NCBI GenBank assembly: GCA_902771155.1
Contig: CACXVS010000026.1
Location: 8,751 to 72,750, forward strand
Direction of reading: 5' to 3'
DNA from: an uncultured Prevotellaceae bacterium
Lineage (GTDB): Bacteria; Bacteroidota; Bacteroidia; Bacteroidales; Bacteroidaceae
DNA: 64,000 bases
Shown here: piece by piece, positions 34,618-43,571 of the stretch
Layout: the number at the start of each line of letters is the position of its first letter
Numbering within the stretch: the first letter of the stretch is position 1
Position numbers and translations under genes: made by a program
Notes under the pieces: model-generated
Told to the model about the DNA's origin: nothing
What the model saw: the letters and a program-made list of their open reading frames with translations, nothing else
Databases searched by the model: none

Positions 34618-35736
34618 ATGAAGTTATCACAGTTTAAGTTTAGGCTCCCTGAAGAGCTTGTTGCACTCGAGCCCACCTACCATCGTGACGAGTGCCGCCT
34701 GATGGTAGTACATCGCAAGAGTGGTAAGATCGAGATGACTAAGAAAGATGAGAATGGCGAAGATCTCCTCGATGCAGAGGGCAATCCCGTCTATCTCGAC
34801 TTCCGTAATATCATCGACTACTTCGACGAGCACGATACCTTTATCTTCAACGACACGCAGGTGTTTCCTGCCCGTCTTTATGGTACCAAGGAGAAGACCG
34901 ACGCCAAGATCGAAGTGTTCCTGCTTCGTGAACTCAATCCTGACCTCCGTTTGTGGGATGTGCTGGTAGAGCCGGCCCGTAAGATCCGTATCGGCAACAA
35001 GCTGTTCTTCCAGGAAGTAGGTCCGATGGTGGCCGAGGTCATCGACAATACCACCAGTCGTGGTCGAACGCTTCGCTTCCTCTACGATTGTCCCCACGAT
35101 GAGTTCAAGCGCGAACTCTTCGCCCTGGGCGAGGCTCCTCTGCCCCGATATATCGTCGACCGTCGCCCTGCAACCCCCGAGGACATGGAGCGCTTCCAGA
35201 CCATCTATGCCTCGAAAGAGGGTGCTGTTACGGCTCCTGCCACAGGTCTGCACTTCAGTAGGGAACTCATGAAACGCATGGAAATCCATGGCATCAATTT
35301 CGCCTTTATCACTCTGCATTGCGGTCTTGGCAGCTTCGATCCTATCGAGGTTGAAGACCTGACGAAGCACAAGATGTCTTCAGAGCAGATGTTTGTCACG
35401 AAAGAGGCTTGCGATATTGTCAACGAAACCAAGTTGGCAGGTCGTCGTGTCTGTGTGGTAGGTACTAGTGTGGCTCGCGCCACCGAGACAGCTGTCGGTA
35501 CCGATGGTCTGCTCAAGGAGTACGAAGGCTGGACCAATAAGTTCATCTTCCCGCCTTACGAGTATAGTATGGCCAATGCCATGATAGCCAACTTCTACCA
35601 TCCAGAATCCACCATGATGATGAGCGAGTGCTCATTCGGCGGTTACGACTTGGTCTATGAGGCCTATAAGAAAGCAGTGAAACACGGCTATAAGTTCGGT
35701 TGTTACGGCGATGCCTTGTTGATTCTCGATGACTAA
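34618..35736 (+). CDS. queA: S-adenosylmethionine:tRNA ribosyltransferase-isomerase
   Basis: A 372-residue enzyme that adds the epoxycyclopentanediol moiety to 7-aminomethyl-7-deazaguanine in tRNA, the second-last step in queuosine synthesis. Family segments are [48 protein letters not shown] and [16 protein letters not shown], then EMSCAR-like [10 protein letters not shown] and [16 protein letters not shown]. The leader (about 34585-34617) holds AATTGA repeats. It overlaps folK by 8 bp. Confidence 0.96.
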   Translation: MKLSQFKFRLPEELVALEPTYHRDECRLMVVHRKSGKIEMTKKDENGEDLLDAEGNPVYLDFRNIIDYFDEHDTFIFNDTQVFPARLYGTKEKTDAKIEVFLLRELNPDLRLWDVLVEPARKIRIGNKLFFQEVGPMVAEVIDNTTSRGRTLRFLYDCPHDEFKRELFALGEAPLPRYIVDRRPATPEDMERFQTIYASKEGAVTAPATGLHFSRELMKRMEIHGINFAFITLHCGLGSFDPIEVEDLTKHKMSSEQMFVTKEACDIVNETKLAGRRVCVVGTSVARATETAVGTDGLLKEYEGWTNKFIFPPYEYSMANAMIANFYHPESTMMMSECSFGGYDLVYEAYKKAVKHGYKFGCYGDALLILDD

Positions 35737-36145
35737 GAAACTCCATCAAGCCTATCTCGGCCTCGGTAGTAATCTGGGCGACAGAGAGGCCACCATCTCC
35801 CGTGCCATCCAACTCATCGGTGAGCGGGTGGGGAAGGTGGTCCGCCAGTCTTCACTCATCGAGACCAGTCCGTGGGGCTTTACCTCTGGCAATAAGTTCC
35901 TTAACGGAGCCATTCTCTGCGAGACAGAGCTCAGGCCCCGTGAGATGCTTGAGATCACCAAGCAGATTGAGCGCGAACTGGGCCGTCGCCATAAGGGCGG
36001 AGCCTATCGTGACCGTTCCATCGACATTGATATCCTGCTCTACGACGATTACCATATCGACACGCCCGATCTTCAGATTCCCCATCCCCACATGAACGAG
36101 CGCGATTTTGTGATGATTCCCTTAAACGAAATAAAGCCCCGCTGA
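35729..36145 (+). CDS. folK: HPPK, 6-hydroxymethyl-dihydropterin pyrophosphokinase
   Basis: A 138-residue enzyme of folate synthesis. It transfers pyrophosphate from ATP to 6-hydroxymethyl-7,8-dihydropterin. The signature [13 protein letters not shown] is at residues ~11-23, the [14 protein letters not shown] loop and [13 protein letters not shown] carry the metal-binding Asp residues, and [15 protein letters not shown] ends the domain. It overlaps queA by 8 bp and is the last gene of the ftsX operon. The terminator at 36132-36163 overlaps its last codons. Confidence 0.96.
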   Translation: MTKKLHQAYLGLGSNLGDREATISRAIQLIGERVGKVVRQSSLIETSPWGFTSGNKFLNGAILCETELRPREMLEITKQIERELGRRHKGGAYRDRSIDIDILLYDDYHIDTPDLQIPHPHMNERDFVMIPLNEIKPR

Positions 36146-36163
36146 ATCCAGCGAGGCTTATTT
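36132..36163 (+). terminator. Terminator of the ftsX-folK operon
   Basis: AAGCCCCGCTG-AATC-CAGCGAGGCTT with TATTTTT behind, one C/A mismatch in the stem. It overlaps the folK stop codon. Confidence 0.8.
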
Positions 36164-36183
36164 TTCAGTGTCGAAGTAAATAC

Positions 36184-36453
36184 TTACTTACGCAGACCCA
36201 GAGCCTTGATGATAGCACGATAACGATTGATGTCGTTCGTGTAGAGGTACTTCAGCAACTTACGACGCTTACCAACGAGCATGGTCAGTGAGCGGGCTGT
36301 GTTGTGGTCCTTGTGGTTCTTCTTCAGGTGCTCTGTCAGGTGAGAAATGCGATAAGAGAAGAGGGCAATCTGAGCCTCTGCCGAACCGGTATCGGTTGTG
36401 CCCTTACCATACTTACCGAAGATCTCTTCCTTCTTTGCTTTGTCTAAATACAT
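36184..36453 (-). CDS. rpsO: 30S ribosomal protein S15
   Basis: An 89-residue protein of normal length that binds the central domain of 16S rRNA. Family traits are GTTDTGSAEAQIALFSYRI, LTEHLKKNHKDHNTARSL and GKRRKLLKYLYTNDINRYR. A promoter at 36567-36598 gives a leader of about 105 nt, which contains a TTCGGA/TCCGAA hairpin near its 5' end and could hold S15 autoregulation. The gene stands alone and converges with folK. Confidence 0.97.
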   Translation of the reverse strand: MYLDKAKKEEIFGKYGKGTTDTGSAEAQIALFSYRISHLTEHLKKNHKDHNTARSLTMLVGKRRKLLKYLYTNDINRYRAIIKALGLRK

Positions 36454-36566
36454 AATTTTTAAGTGTGACTAATGTTGTGTGCAAAAACATCGTTCAGACG
36501 CGTTTCCGCCTTAATCACAGAGCGTTTTACGTCGTCGGATGCTTCGGATTTTCCGAAATGCGGGTG

Positions 36567-36598
36567 CAAAATTACAACTTTTCTGTCAATCCACCAAA
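36567..36598 (-). promoter_or_regulatory. Promoter of rpsO
   Basis: TAATTTTG (plus 36567-36574) and TTTG (plus 36595-36598) with a 20-bp gap on the minus strand. The promoter lies about 105 nt ahead of the rpsO start codon. Confidence 0.75.
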
Positions 36599-36604
36599 TT
36601 TTTC

Positions 36605-37165
36605 CTATCTTTTTTTATCTATCAGATAGATTTCCAGTTCTTTAGGCAGTTCGTCAAAGTCGCCATACATGCCCCGTTCGTGGAGTTGTGCCTTCAGTTC
36701 GTCATAGCGTTTCAGTCCCTCGGGCTTGTGCTGCTCAGCAAATGTCACTATCAGTTCAATCACCTGCTCATAGTCGCCCGAGAGTTTGAAATGGTCGTTG
36801 AATTGCAGGTAGCGCCCCTTCTCGTCATAGAATCCGCACCCCCATCCGCTACCGCCCGCACTGGGGTCGTTCTTGTCTTTGGCAGAGAACTTGATGGTAG
36901 AGAGTGCCGTCACCAGTGCCTCGAAGTCCTTGCCGCTTACCTGGGCCACGTCCCTCAGGTGGCGACTATATCTGGGCTCTGTAAAGTCCCAAATCAGCGA
37001 GTCGGCCGTAAGTTCGTACCTCGTCTGCGAGGCAATGCCCGAGTTGGCATGTTCTGCATACACAATCTTCGTCGTTGCAGTCGAAATGGGGTAGGGCTTC
37101 AGACTTACGCACGAGGCAATCCCCGTCAGCGACAACATGCTCAACGCCATTTTCAATAGTTTCAT
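36605..37165 (-). CDS. Hypothetical lipoprotein
   Basis: A 186-residue lipoprotein (MKLLKMALSMLSLTGIASC, Cys19) followed by a globular periplasmic domain with WDFTEPRYSRHL and GGSGWGCGFYDEKGRYLQFN. It has no repeats and no further membrane segment. The ATG at 37165 starts the signal peptide, and the extra N-terminal six residues of the longer frame add nothing. A -7-like element (TATCTTTG on minus, plus 37181-37188) is close upstream. It is divergent from the barrel gene at 37278. I do not recognise the family. Confidence 0.75.
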   Translation of the reverse strand: MKLLKMALSMLSLTGIASCVSLKPYPISTATTKIVYAEHANSGIASQTRYELTADSLIWDFTEPRYSRHLRDVAQVSGKDFEALVTALSTIKFSAKDKNDPSAGGSGWGCGFYDEKGRYLQFNDHFKLSGDYEQVIELIVTFAEQHKPEGLKRYDELKAQLHERGMYGDFDELPKELEIYLIDKKR

Positions 37166-37206
37166 ATCTCTTTTTTGCTGCAAAGATACAAAATTATTGC
37201 ATTTTA

Positions 37207-37238
37207 TTTGGCGATTTGCTAAAAATTTCTTAATTTTG
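37207..37238 (+). promoter_or_regulatory. Promoter of the small barrel gene
   Basis: TTTG (37207-37210), 20 bp, TAATTTTG (37231-37238). The start codon follows at 37278. Confidence 0.8.
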
Positions 37239-37277
37239 CATCGTGTAATTCATTTTAATTAACTAAAATTTAAGTGT

Positions 37278-37820
37278 ATGAAAAAGATTTTATTAACCAT
37301 CGTGGCTGTTATGGCAGCAATCAACATGAGTGCTCAGGTCTATGTCGGAGGTTCTATTGGCTTCGGAAGTGTTAAGGCTGGAGCAGGTGATTCAGAGGCT
37401 ACTTACAAGTTTATTCCTGAAGTAGGTTACAACCTTAACGATGAGTGGGCATTTGGTGCAGCTCTGGGTTATCAGAAGGGTGCTTGCTCGATTGGTAATG
37501 GTAATTTTACCCAGGATGTCACCACTGAGATATTCGCTATTGACGCCTATGCCCGTTACACCCCATGGGATTTCGACCTTGTCAAAGTGTTCTTCGACGG
37601 AGGCTTCGGCTTTGGAAGTATTAAAGACGGTGGAACATTGTTCAATTTCGGAGTTAAGCCAGGTGTTGCCCTCTGCGTCACCGATGAAATCAGTTTCGTG
37701 GCTCATATCGGCTTCTTCGGCTTCGAGAACTACAGCCCCAAGGGTGATGGTAAGAGCAGCAATGCCTTCGGTCTCGACTTGGGTAATAGTGTCAGCTTCG
37801 GCGTCTATTACAACTTCTGA
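37278..37820 (+). CDS. Small outer-membrane beta-barrel protein
   Basis: A 180-residue protein with signal peptide (MKKILLTIVAVMAAINMSAQ). Eight beta strands are suggested by alternating residues, for example VYVGGSIGFGSVKAG, EWAFGAALGYQKG and FFDGGFGFGSI, and by the terminal FGVYYNF with the C-terminal Phe of outer-membrane proteins. It is of the OmpW/OmpX-like porin type. It has a canonical promoter (37207-37238) and is followed by a strong terminator (37846-37875), so it is a separate unit from the genes behind it. Confidence 0.87.
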   Translation: MKKILLTIVAVMAAINMSAQVYVGGSIGFGSVKAGAGDSEATYKFIPEVGYNLNDEWAFGAALGYQKGACSIGNGNFTQDVTTEIFAIDAYARYTPWDFDLVKVFFDGGFGFGSIKDGGTLFNFGVKPGVALCVTDEISFVAHIGFFGFENYSPKGDGKSSNAFGLDLGNSVSFGVYYNF

Positions 37821-37845
37821 TAGAAAAAACTTTTATATAAGAGAG

Positions 37846-37875
37846 CCATCCTCATTCTCGAGGATGGTTTTTTTT
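37846..37875 (+). terminator. Terminator of the small barrel gene
   Basis: CCATCCTC/GAGGATGG stem (37846-37853, 37860-37867) and eight T. Confidence 0.95.
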
Positions 37876-37895
37876 GTCACATTTTTCTCTAAATG

Positions 37896-37927
37896 TTTGC
37901 AAGATTGTAGGTTTTTTATTATCTTTG
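37896..37927 (+). promoter_or_regulatory. Promoter of the LysM-barrel operon
   Basis: TTTG (37896-37899), 20 bp, TATCTTTG (37920-37927). The start of the LysM-barrel gene is 33 nt downstream. Confidence 0.8.
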
Positions 37928-37959
37928 CAAAACGAATACCTATCAATAACTTGTGCAAT

Positions 37960-38910
37960 ATGAAACAGCTAAAACTTCTTCTTTTGACGTTAATGCTATG
38001 CGTTGCTATGCCGTGTTTCTCTCAAACCGTTGAGCATGTGGTTGCTGTCGGAGAGACCTTCGAGTCAATCGCCAGGAAATACGGCATGACAGAGCAACAG
38101 CTGAAAGACGCTAATCCCAAGTATCGTGGAGTGTTTTTTGTGGGCATGAAATTGAACATACCCCAGAAATATGCTAACCCCCCAAAGAGTACTCCACAGA
38201 GTCCTGTTACAGAAGAACCCCAGAAACCGGTTGTTCCTCAGCAGAAGCCAAAGTCCGAGCAAACAGAGCACCCTCAACCTGCTGTTCAGCCTCAACAATC
38301 TGCAGTTTACTCAGAACGTGAGAGACCATCATATTCATATCATAATCATCCAAGAAATGTAGAGGTGTCTTCTTATGATGATTATGAAGAAGTGGATAAA
38401 GGCTTGATGAACTTTGGAAGAAGTAATATCACCATTTCAGGCCGATATGAGGAATTTCTCAATGATGTTTTTTACCATTATTCCAATCGGAAAGACATCA
38501 AGAGTCAGATAGGAATTGAGGGAACGTATTCTATTGTCGTCTTTAGTCCCTTTGCGTTAGAAGTGACGGGTTTTTATGCACAGTATAATGTAGAGCCTTT
38601 GGCAAGAAGCGGAGAGAAGACAAAAGTCACCCATGCCGGTGTCGAGGGCTATGCCACTGCATATTTCTTGCCTTATGTCGGAAAGCTCTCTGATTATTTC
38701 GCCCCTTATGCAGGTATTGGCTATCAGACCTCATCTCTCAAATGGGGTGATGATGCATCTGCAGGAACAGGAGGCGCCATTGTTAAGGGTGGCGCAAAGA
38801 TATATCTGGGTTACGGTATTCACCTCCGCCTTGAGTATAAGCAAACCTTGCCAAAAGACAGTAACAAACTATTCTATGCCTGTTCTGTAGGACTGGGTAT
38901 AAGAATGTAA
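37960..38910 (+). CDS. Exported LysM protein with C-terminal outer-membrane barrel
   Basis: A 316-residue protein with signal peptide (MKQLKLLLLTLMLCVAMPCFSQ). One LysM domain (about 24-67: HVVAVGETFESIARKYGMTE and GVFFVGMKLNIPQ) binds peptidoglycan. A Pro/Gln/Lys linker (about 70-125) and a C-terminal part (about 145-316) of antiparallel strands follow (e.g. SIVVFSPFALEVTGFYAQYN, and a last strand KLFYACSVGLGIRM). This suggests an anchor between wall and outer membrane. The ATG at 37960 is the only one with a signal peptide; the longer frame overlaps the preceding gene in another frame. It starts the operon with the two lipoproteins behind it (gaps 12 and 26 bp). Confidence 0.82.
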   Translation: MKQLKLLLLTLMLCVAMPCFSQTVEHVVAVGETFESIARKYGMTEQQLKDANPKYRGVFFVGMKLNIPQKYANPPKSTPQSPVTEEPQKPVVPQQKPKSEQTEHPQPAVQPQQSAVYSERERPSYSYHNHPRNVEVSSYDDYEEVDKGLMNFGRSNITISGRYEEFLNDVFYHYSNRKDIKSQIGIEGTYSIVVFSPFALEVTGFYAQYNVEPLARSGEKTKVTHAGVEGYATAYFLPYVGKLSDYFAPYAGIGYQTSSLKWGDDASAGTGGAIVKGGAKIYLGYGIHLRLEYKQTLPKDSNKLFYACSVGLGIRM

Positions 38911-38922
38911 AATATAGGAGCC

Positions 38923-41157
38923 ATGAGAAAAGTATTCAGTCATATCATATTAGGGTTGGTGATAGCCGTTTTGGCTTCCTCATGTGTAACATTGCAGCCA
39001 ACAGCGTCACGTATTAGTAACCCTGATTACAACCAACGTGTTGAAATCAGTAATCCTCAATTTAAGAAGAAGCATAGCATACTCGGTATAACTTTCGATG
39101 TCTCTATGCCAATAGCCGGTGCCGTTGGAGGCTATTTCCTCGATCCATTTGTATGGCAGACCAGTAGTGGTCAGAAGAGTATGCCTGCTGGAGGTGCCGT
39201 TTTAGGTGCTATCGTAGGAACAGGTCTGACCTATGCCAATCATGCCATTTCAAAATATGGTAGTTCCTCCACTGCCAGAAACAGACAGGCTTGGGTAGAT
39301 AAGGCCTACGGCTATGATTATACGATTCTGGAATCATCAGGCGATTTCCTGAGAATCATCAATGATGATGCTGAGAGTGCTTTTACAGTTAAGACTCTTT
39401 CCGACGCTAGAGACTTTGCCTATGCATTCCCCAACAGTTTATATTCAGAGCAAGTCGTCTCGCAGTCTATTTCTAAATTGGGACGTGACGATCTTCCTGA
39501 AGTGTTGCAGCTCTTCCCACAAACCATTCATGCTCAGGAACTGAAGGATCGATATATCAACGAGAGTCGTACTTACAAGGATCTGGTATCTGCATTGAAG
39601 ATGTATCCCAAACCAGATTCGGAAGTAGAGAACTTGTTCGTCAATCTGGTTCGCACCCCGTTGGATGGTGTGGATTTCCATCAGAGATATCCTAGTTCGT
39701 CAAACGCCAAGCAAGTAGTCATTAACGCTTTCAGAACAAGTTCCAAACCAGAAGATGTGAGGGCCCTTGCAAACGCTTATGGACCAGTGTTCAATCTCAG
39801 TCAGTCAGACTTGTCGAAGGCCAGTGATGGTATTAAAAAGAACTATTATATTGGTTTGCGCGATATGACCAACTATGCCAATATGAAGCAACTGGATAGC
39901 TTTAACGAGAAGTATTCTTGGTTGACCTTCAAGAACAAGAGGCGTGAGATAGTCTCTAAAGCATGGGCATTAGCCGACCGGCTCTATCCCAAGGGCAAAG
40001 ATGTTATTGCTCAGGCAGGGTCGATAGTAGGTAAGGCTTATGCCAAGAAAGTTGGGCTCGACGGTGGATATTTCAATGGTTTTGTCAACGATATGCTGAA
40101 GCAACAGTTCACTAATGTGAAAGTGCTCTCCACTAAGACATTATCTTCCACCAGTGAGGATTTTGAGAGATGGAAAAAAGCTACCTATACAGCTGGCGTT
40201 GTCAAGACCTCCGGAAATCTCCAATTCCTAGTATATGGCGAGGTGAAGAATGAGAGTAAGTTCGACTTCCCCGTATCGATGCGAGTCCATTCCAATGTTG
40301 TTCAGGTACAAAAAATCGAAAGCGAGAATATCGGCGGCATGGTATTGAATGTTTTAGGTGCTTTAACTGGTGCGCCAACTCAGCATACAGAGTTGCTCGG
40401 AAGTTTGTCATCTAAAGAGTTTATTATACCATGTGCCATCTCAGGCCAGACTATGCCGTACGCCATTTTGATAGAATTTGAGGATAAAGTCTTTAATGGC
40501 TATTCTGCTGGAATGAATGTGCTGGATTTGGTGAAAGTGTCCTCACAGATTAAACTTCAAGATGTGAATGTAAAAGTGGAAATGAACGATAAGAACGCCA
40601 CCGATCAGCAACTCAAGGAGCAAAATGAGTGGCTAAAAATGGCCATCAATGGTCTTCCTGATGCCAAAATCATCGATTGGTGGCGAAATAAGGAGTATAA
40701 ACAAGAAACCTGGGATGCAGAATGGTCTCGAATACTTCGCGAATCCAAGAATCGCACCTACTCTTCGAACAGCACCAGCAGAGATCGCGATGAAGATAAT
40801 GACGATGATGATGAGGAAGATGATTCTGATGATGACAGAGAACAACAAAAAGAAGCACCTATTGACATTGAGAGCATTGGAATGCCAGAGTACGAGTGGA
40901 CTAGTGATTGGAAATCGTCTAGTATTACTCCTCATTTAGACGAGACCATAGGTATCAAGGAGAGTGATAATTGGTTCAGTCGAGATATTCGTTTTGCCGA
41001 CTCTGAAGTTGGTAAGGCATGGATTGGCCGTAGTCCTGATCATAAGGTATATACTATCACTTCTGGAACTGAATACAATTCACTGGATAATGCTATTATA
41101 GCTCAATATGTATTTTTTAAGTACGGAAAGAAACGAGAAACAGGTCGAGTTTGGTAA
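38923..41157 (+). CDS. Large lipoprotein of unknown function
   Basis: A 744-residue lipoprotein (MRKVFSHIILGLVIAVLASSC, Cys21). Residues ~60-115 hold a glycine-rich hydrophobic stretch (PIAGAVGGYFLDP, PAGGAVLGAIVGTGLTYA), which could insert in a membrane. A long mixed middle part (about 130-610) has no repeat that I can see. A Ser/Asp/Glu-rich linker (RDRDEDNDDDDEEDDSDDD, near 625-645) separates it from a C-terminal domain (about 660-744). The middle includes GNLQFLVYGEVKNESKF, which reads like a beta domain. The position between a LysM barrel and a peptidase-like lipoprotein suggests that it builds an envelope complex; that is inference. I do not recognise the family. Confidence 0.8.
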   Translation: MRKVFSHIILGLVIAVLASSCVTLQPTASRISNPDYNQRVEISNPQFKKKHSILGITFDVSMPIAGAVGGYFLDPFVWQTSSGQKSMPAGGAVLGAIVGTGLTYANHAISKYGSSSTARNRQAWVDKAYGYDYTILESSGDFLRIINDDAESAFTVKTLSDARDFAYAFPNSLYSEQVVSQSISKLGRDDLPEVLQLFPQTIHAQELKDRYINESRTYKDLVSALKMYPKPDSEVENLFVNLVRTPLDGVDFHQRYPSSSNAKQVVINAFRTSSKPEDVRALANAYGPVFNLSQSDLSKASDGIKKNYYIGLRDMTNYANMKQLDSFNEKYSWLTFKNKRREIVSKAWALADRLYPKGKDVIAQAGSIVGKAYAKKVGLDGGYFNGFVNDMLKQQFTNVKVLSTKTLSSTSEDFERWKKATYTAGVVKTSGNLQFLVYGEVKNESKFDFPVSMRVHSNVVQVQKIESENIGGMVLNVLGALTGAPTQHTELLGSLSSKEFIIPCAISGQTMPYAILIEFEDKVFNGYSAGMNVLDLVKVSSQIKLQDVNVKVEMNDKNATDQQLKEQNEWLKMAINGLPDAKIIDWWRNKEYKQETWDAEWSRILRESKNRTYSSNSTSRDRDEDNDDDDEEDDSDDDREQQKEAPIDIESIGMPEYEWTSDWKSSSITPHLDETIGIKESDNWFSRDIRFADSEVGKAWIGRSPDHKVYTITSGTEYNSLDNAIIAQYVFFKYGKKRETGRVW

Positions 41158-41183
41158 AAAGTTTAATGATTTAATGATTGATT

Positions 41184-43454
41184 ATGAGAAAACTGATAAT
41201 ACTATTTGCAGCTGCTTGTTTACTGACTGCATGTGATAAAGATAAGGAGGCTGATTACATCGCCCAATACTTCTTTGGCCAAGATTCTAAGTCTCAAGTG
41301 ACGCCAGACGAACCTGACAATGGGAATGCAACTCTAGCAAAAGCCTGCGACGCATTACAGAAAGTGAGCGATATTTACATGGAATGTAAATCTATTCCAG
41401 ATCTTAAGACGCATACTGACGAGATCTCCAAAATCGACAATGTGGAAGATGTGTATTTTTCTGATATCGCGATGTTTGTGAAGGTTAAGGGCTTTATGAT
41501 GGTTTCTTTTTGCTTTTATCCTGAAATGGAGGTTCCTCAAATAGAACAATTAGATATTCCGAAATTACGTCAAGTCGGAACTCGTGCAAATACGGACTAT
41601 CCATTTTATCCGTTGGGCTTTAAAAAAGCGGTTATTATTGATAATCAGACATATGATCGCGATTGGACTCTTTATAAAGACGCATTAAAAGAAATGTTAG
41701 ATAAGGTTGGTATAAAAACCGAAATCATCAATTCCCCAACCTTAGATTACATGCGAGATGGGCTGCTTGACAATGATATCGTATTGTTTATTTCTCATGG
41801 TCATTATGATCCTAAAACAAACTTGCATTGGCTTAATTTAATGAATTTAGATGATCCTGATTGGAGTCTTTATTATGGGACTTCATTTTGGGATTATCTG
41901 AAGAATGATTTATCATTATCCTTTCTTAATTCTGCTAATATAGAGAATGATAAACTTAGTATGACGATTACTCAGCATTGGGTAGATGGCAGACTCGATT
42001 ATCGTGCTAGTTATTCTGTTTCAGAAAATTATATTTCTTCCATTCAAAAGAATTTTAAGAGAAAAGCATTAGTGTTTAATGTGGCCTGCCAGTCGCTGAT
42101 GTTAGGAGATAATTCAGAGAAAGATAACGATCAGCATGATTTTGCTTTCGCTAAAGCTTTTATTGATAGGGGTGCTGGTGTCTATTTTGGATATGACGAG
42201 AGCAATGGTGCAGGTCAGATAGCAGGAATGCTCCTTCTGAGTGGCATTGCTTCTGGCCAATCAGTCAAGGGCGCATTCCACACGCTTCCAAATTGGTGTA
42301 TTCACGATAAAAGAAATAAGGATGACTATCATAAAACTTCTTATATTGCAGATATGTTTCATTATCCAGAAGGCAATTTTGATATAGAAAATAGTTGTCA
42401 GGTATTTCCCGTCCTTGAAGAGAAAGATGAAAATGATGAAAGCATCATTTTAAAGATGTCAGAACCTTATAATTTAATGATATATGATTATGATAGTGAT
42501 AATCATATTGTAACTGATGTGAAATTGCTAGAATATGAACCAAATAGTTATTGGGGTGGTCTTGAGCCTTATATTTTTACCTATGGCTTTGAAGTAAGTA
42601 CGACGAGGGATTTTGCTCCTTCTCTCACAAAAGATTATGGGACTGCTTTTTGCAAGCCTTATTCAGATAATTTCACTTTGTCCAGCGATGGCTATTATCA
42701 TGAACTTCATCTTTCGTACCCCGTTCCTAAGAACGATTTGGAGCCAGATACAAAATACTATTATCGAGCCTATATGAATGATGGCACCAACAAGTATTAT
42801 AGCGATTACAAAGATTTTACCTTCCAAGGTCGTATTGAGCAAGTGGTACCTGATAGCATTCGTGATAGGATGGATCCTTACATCCCCATTTATGAGGGTA
42901 ATAATCCCCCGGCTGTTGAGGGTGTATTCCTTATTGATCCTGCAGAGATTGTCTATGACACGACAAACAATTACAATGCCGGTGATCAGGGGTTTACACC
43001 TATTTATTTAAAGTTCTCTAATCAGAGCATTACTCAGAATACGATTGATTATGAAGAAAAGGATGTCAATAATGCTGGTAAGATTGTTAGTGAATCTAGT
43101 GGTCCTGGAGCCTTTATTAGTGGTGAAGGTGATAACTTCTCAGTGTTCTTCAGCACTTCTGGAGTAAACCATCGCGATACGTACGACATTTCTTATAAGA
43201 CATCTTTGGTTATTTCTGGAACCAAGACCAGTTCTGGCATTAAAGACATACGCTATGCCTTTGTAATGGTTGACAAAAAGAATGATAAAGAACACGATAT
43301 CATGAACGTTGGTGAATTCCGAGTATTCAAGGATGGCGATGGCCTCGCCACGACAGCTTCATGGCCAAGTGGTGCCCGTAGTAGGGGTTGGGGCTACAGC
43401 GTACGAAATGGAAACATCACCACTCCATGGTCCATCTTCTCGAAGAAGAAGTAG
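41184..43454 (+). CDS. Lipoprotein with clan CD cysteine-peptidase-like domain
   Basis: A 756-residue lipoprotein (MRKLIILFAAACLLTAC, Cys17). Residues ~140-370 look like a caspase/gingipain/CHAT fold: FISHGHYD gives His205-Gly and FNVACQS gives Cys302, the His...Cys dyad order of clan CD. FAKAFIDRGAGVYFGYDESN and SGIASGQSVKGAF follow, as in CHAT and C25 enzymes. The gap of 97 residues is longer than in typical members. Residues ~510-545 (LEPDTKYYYRAYMNDG) resemble a fibronectin III-like strand set. It has no type IX C-terminal signal; the lipobox says membrane anchorage. It is AT-rich against most of the window. It is the last gene of a three-gene operon. Confidence 0.75.
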   Translation: MRKLIILFAAACLLTACDKDKEADYIAQYFFGQDSKSQVTPDEPDNGNATLAKACDALQKVSDIYMECKSIPDLKTHTDEISKIDNVEDVYFSDIAMFVKVKGFMMVSFCFYPEMEVPQIEQLDIPKLRQVGTRANTDYPFYPLGFKKAVIIDNQTYDRDWTLYKDALKEMLDKVGIKTEIINSPTLDYMRDGLLDNDIVLFISHGHYDPKTNLHWLNLMNLDDPDWSLYYGTSFWDYLKNDLSLSFLNSANIENDKLSMTITQHWVDGRLDYRASYSVSENYISSIQKNFKRKALVFNVACQSLMLGDNSEKDNDQHDFAFAKAFIDRGAGVYFGYDESNGAGQIAGMLLLSGIASGQSVKGAFHTLPNWCIHDKRNKDDYHKTSYIADMFHYPEGNFDIENSCQVFPVLEEKDENDESIILKMSEPYNLMIYDYDSDNHIVTDVKLLEYEPNSYWGGLEPYIFTYGFEVSTTRDFAPSLTKDYGTAFCKPYSDNFTLSSDGYYHELHLSYPVPKNDLEPDTKYYYRAYMNDGTNKYYSDYKDFTFQGRIEQVVPDSIRDRMDPYIPIYEGNNPPAVEGVFLIDPAEIVYDTTNNYNAGDQGFTPIYLKFSNQSITQNTIDYEEKDVNNAGKIVSESSGPGAFISGEGDNFSVFFSTSGVNHRDTYDISYKTSLVISGTKTSSGIKDIRYAFVMVDKKNDKEHDIMNVGEFRVFKDGDGLATTASWPSGARSRGWGYSVRNGNITTPWSIFSKKK

Positions 43455-43490
43455 CGCCGAGGCTCTTCTTTGAGCCCCCATCAGAAAGTT

Positions 43491-43530
43491 TTGAGGCTGA
43501 GCCGCGATTTGCGATTCAGCCTCAATTTTT
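43491..43530 (+). terminator. Terminator of the LysM-barrel operon
   Basis: TTGAGGCTGA...TCAGCCTCAA stem (43491-43500, 43516-43525) and five T. A second hairpin, GGGGACTCACA/TGTGAGTTCTCC (43544-43567), lies before the convergent lipoprotein gene. Confidence 0.85.
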
Positions 43531-43571
43531 ATGTTGATTGTACGGGGGACTCACAAATGTGAGTTCTCCTT

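Noticed and set aside
37441..37959. N-terminal extension of the LysM-barrel gene
   Set aside because: The extension overlaps the preceding barrel gene in another frame and passes over a terminator and promoter; the ATG at 37960 starts a signal peptide.
41184..43454. Type IX secretion cargo (gingipain-like)
   Set aside because: The protein has a lipobox and no recognisable C-terminal type IX sorting domain.
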